A DNA stretch of 5,957 nucleotides. Source: Oscillospiraceae bacterium. Its GTDB lineage: Bacteria > Bacillota > Clostridia > Oscillospirales > Acutalibacteraceae. The notes under the pieces are model-generated. The model ran no database searches and was not told the DNA's origin. It saw only the letters and a program-made list of their open reading frames with translations. Below are positions 4,917 through 5,957 of this stretch, one piece after another. The translations under genes were made by a program, and so were the position numbers. The stretch is taken from contig JAISRF010000045.1 of NCBI GenBank assembly GCA_031273775.1, positions 1 through 5,957 of the forward strand. The letters run 5' to 3'. How positions within the stretch are numbered: the stretch's first letter is position 1; the number at the start of each line of letters is the position of its first letter.

Positions 4917-5957
4917 ATGAAAAAAATCGTCTCCATTTTAGTGATCGCCCTGCTTACGCTTTCGGTATTTACCGGATGCGGCACAAATTCCGGCGATTCT
5001 TCACAGCCCACTTCCGAAAGCGGAGCCTCCCAAAAAGGCACACCGGAAAAAACAACCTTTACGGTAGGTCATTTGAATTCAACCGCCCACCTTCTCGCTT
5101 TTGTCGCCGCGGAAGAAAACTTCTTTAAAGAAGAAGGACTGACGGTCGCCGTAACCCAATTCGCCAGCGCCGGAGAGCTTGTCGCGGGTCTTGAGGGCGG
5201 ACAGCTTGACGCGGCGTTTATCGGCTCGGTTCCCACGATCACCAATCAGGCGGCGGGACACGACATCTCCGTTTTCGGCGGTGCCATGACTAACGGCCAT
5301 GGTTATGTTATCAAATCGGGTTTAGTTCCCGCGGGCTTTAAGGAAGGCGACATCACCATTCTGAAAGGCCGCAACGTCGCCACTGTTAAGAACAGCGTTC
5401 AGGACTATGAGCTGCTTGTGCTTCTTAAAAACGCGAATCTCGCAATCGGCACGGGCGCCGACAAGGTCAACATCGTCTATTTTGAAAGTCAGAAGGACGC
5501 TTATAACGCGCTCTCCGGTAATGAAATAGACGCCGTTTCGGTCTACTCGCCCTATGCCTCCATCGCCAAAGCGGCGGGACATACCGTTGTGTACTACTGC
5601 AACGAAATTGATGATTTTGAGGATCAGCCCTGCTGCCGTCAGGTCGCTCTTACCGGCGCGTTGAAGCAAAGTCCAAACACCTACGCCGCGTTTGAGCGCG
5701 CGCTTATAAAGGCGTATAAGTTTACGCAGGACAACCACGCGAAAACCATCGACGACGTGGCAAAGTACATCACCATTGAAAAATCCCAGATTGAATATGA
5801 GGTCTACGGCGGTCACGCGAAATCGGTGCCCGATCCCGATAAAAAGGCAACCACGATATTGAAAAACGGCGTTGTCGAATTCGGGTATACCCAGGGCAAG
5901 GATTACGATATTGAAAAGCTCTACAATATAAGTATTTACAAAACCGCTTTGGAGCAG
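4917..5957 (+). CDS. ABC transporter substrate-binding lipoprotein, SsuA/NrtA/TauA-like (3' end outside window)
   Basis: Extracytoplasmic binding protein that captures a small organic solute and hands it to an ABC permease. Residues 1-20 form a lipoprotein signal (KK, hydrophobic core, lipobox FTGC with C21 as lipid-anchored residue), followed by a Ser/Thr/Gly-rich linker to about 45. The mature domain starts at TTFTVGHLNSTAHLLAFVA (46-64) and has the family landmarks AAEENFFKEEGL (64-75) and GGQLDAAFIGSVP (94-106), resembling the NMT1/sulfonate-nitrate-taurine group. QPCCRQ at 237-242 puts two adjacent cysteines in the mature protein. The ATG has AAAGGA 8 bases upstream. The frame is open for 347 codons to the window edge; relatives are about this length, so the stop is probably near, with permease and ATPase genes expected beyond. 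Substrate is unproven; the cysteine leader and CysK-like fragment point to a sulfur compound. Confidence 0.92.
   Translation, partial: MKKIVSILVIALLTLSVFTGCGTNSGDSSQPTSESGASQKGTPEKTTFTVGHLNSTAHLLAFVAAEENFFKEEGLTVAVTQFASAGELVAGLEGGQLDAAFIGSVPTITNQAAGHDISVFGGAMTNGHGYVIKSGLVPAGFKEGDITILKGRNVATVKNSVQDYELLVLLKNANLAIGTGADKVNIVYFESQKDAYNALSGNEIDAVSVYSPYASIAKAAGHTVVYYCNEIDDFEDQPCCRQVALTGALKQSPNTYAAFERALIKAYKFTQDNHAKTIDDVAKYITIEKSQIEYEVYGGHAKSVPDPDKKATTILKNGVVEFGYTQGKDYDIEKLYNISIYKTALEQ

Noticed and set aside
5322..5816. Long open frame on the minus strand inside the binding-protein gene
   Set aside because: It is antisense to a clear lipoprotein gene, shows no protein family features and has no ribosome binding site that I can see.
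1..5957. CRISPR array, tRNA or rRNA genes, insertion sequences, SAM riboswitch or T-box
   Set aside because: Looked for and not seen: no regularly spaced repeats, no transposase, no terminal inverted repeats, and no T-box AGGGTGG-type motif in the leaders.

Overview
The window looks like a chromosomal segment of a moderate-GC Firmicute, most likely a clostridial or Oscillospirales-type anaerobe. Reasons: strong AGGAGG-type ribosome binding sites, near-consensus sigma-A promoters, a TTG start with a good ribosome binding site, a typical Gram-positive lipoprotein signal, and an Lrp regulator paired with an aminotransferase as in Bacillus alaR-alaT. The genus cannot be fixed from the sequence.

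The left half (1-3514) is a leftward, minus-strand run. It starts at a good promoter (3486-3514) and reads through a fold-type I aminotransferase resembling the LysN/Aro8 group (2206-3375, TTG start), tryptophanyl-tRNA synthetase trpS (1116-2117), an Lrp/AsnC regulator (614-1099) and a second class I aminotransferase (614 to the left edge, partial). The last two overlap by one base. Gaps of 88, 16 and -1 bases are consistent with one amino-acid metabolism operon. The trpS leader has no T-box but has two short overlapping hairpins, one covering part of its ribosome binding site.

The middle (3376-3724) is a divergent control region. The leftward promoter and a perfect-consensus rightward promoter (TTGACA, 17-base spacer, TATAAT, 3537-3565) lie back to back. 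The rightward transcript first encodes a 37-codon ORF (3615-3728). Its residues 8-26 read like a piece of O-acetylserine sulfhydrylase (CysK), and its stop overlaps the start of a LysR-type regulator (3725-4642) in an ATGA junction.

The right part (4638-5957) appears to be the regulator's target. A LysR-type dyad (4638-4654) is centred about 66 bases before the predicted transcription start of a strong extended -10 promoter (4677-4705). The leader then holds a perfect 7-bp inverted repeat, a near-complete anti-16S ribosome binding site and a 34-codon peptide ending in an Arg-Cys-Cys motif. Two hairpins and a T-run lie over and after the end of the peptide. Next comes an ABC-transporter substrate-binding lipoprotein of the sulfonate/nitrate/taurine (SsuA/NrtA/TauA-like) type, open to the right edge.

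The most interesting reading is a sulfur-acquisition locus: a LysR activator preceded by a CysK fragment, driving an uptake system whose leader peptide carries tandem cysteine codons suited to cysteine-sensing attenuation. The sulfur link is inference from three independent hints (CysK-like fragment, Cys-Cys leader, SsuA-like binding protein), not proof.
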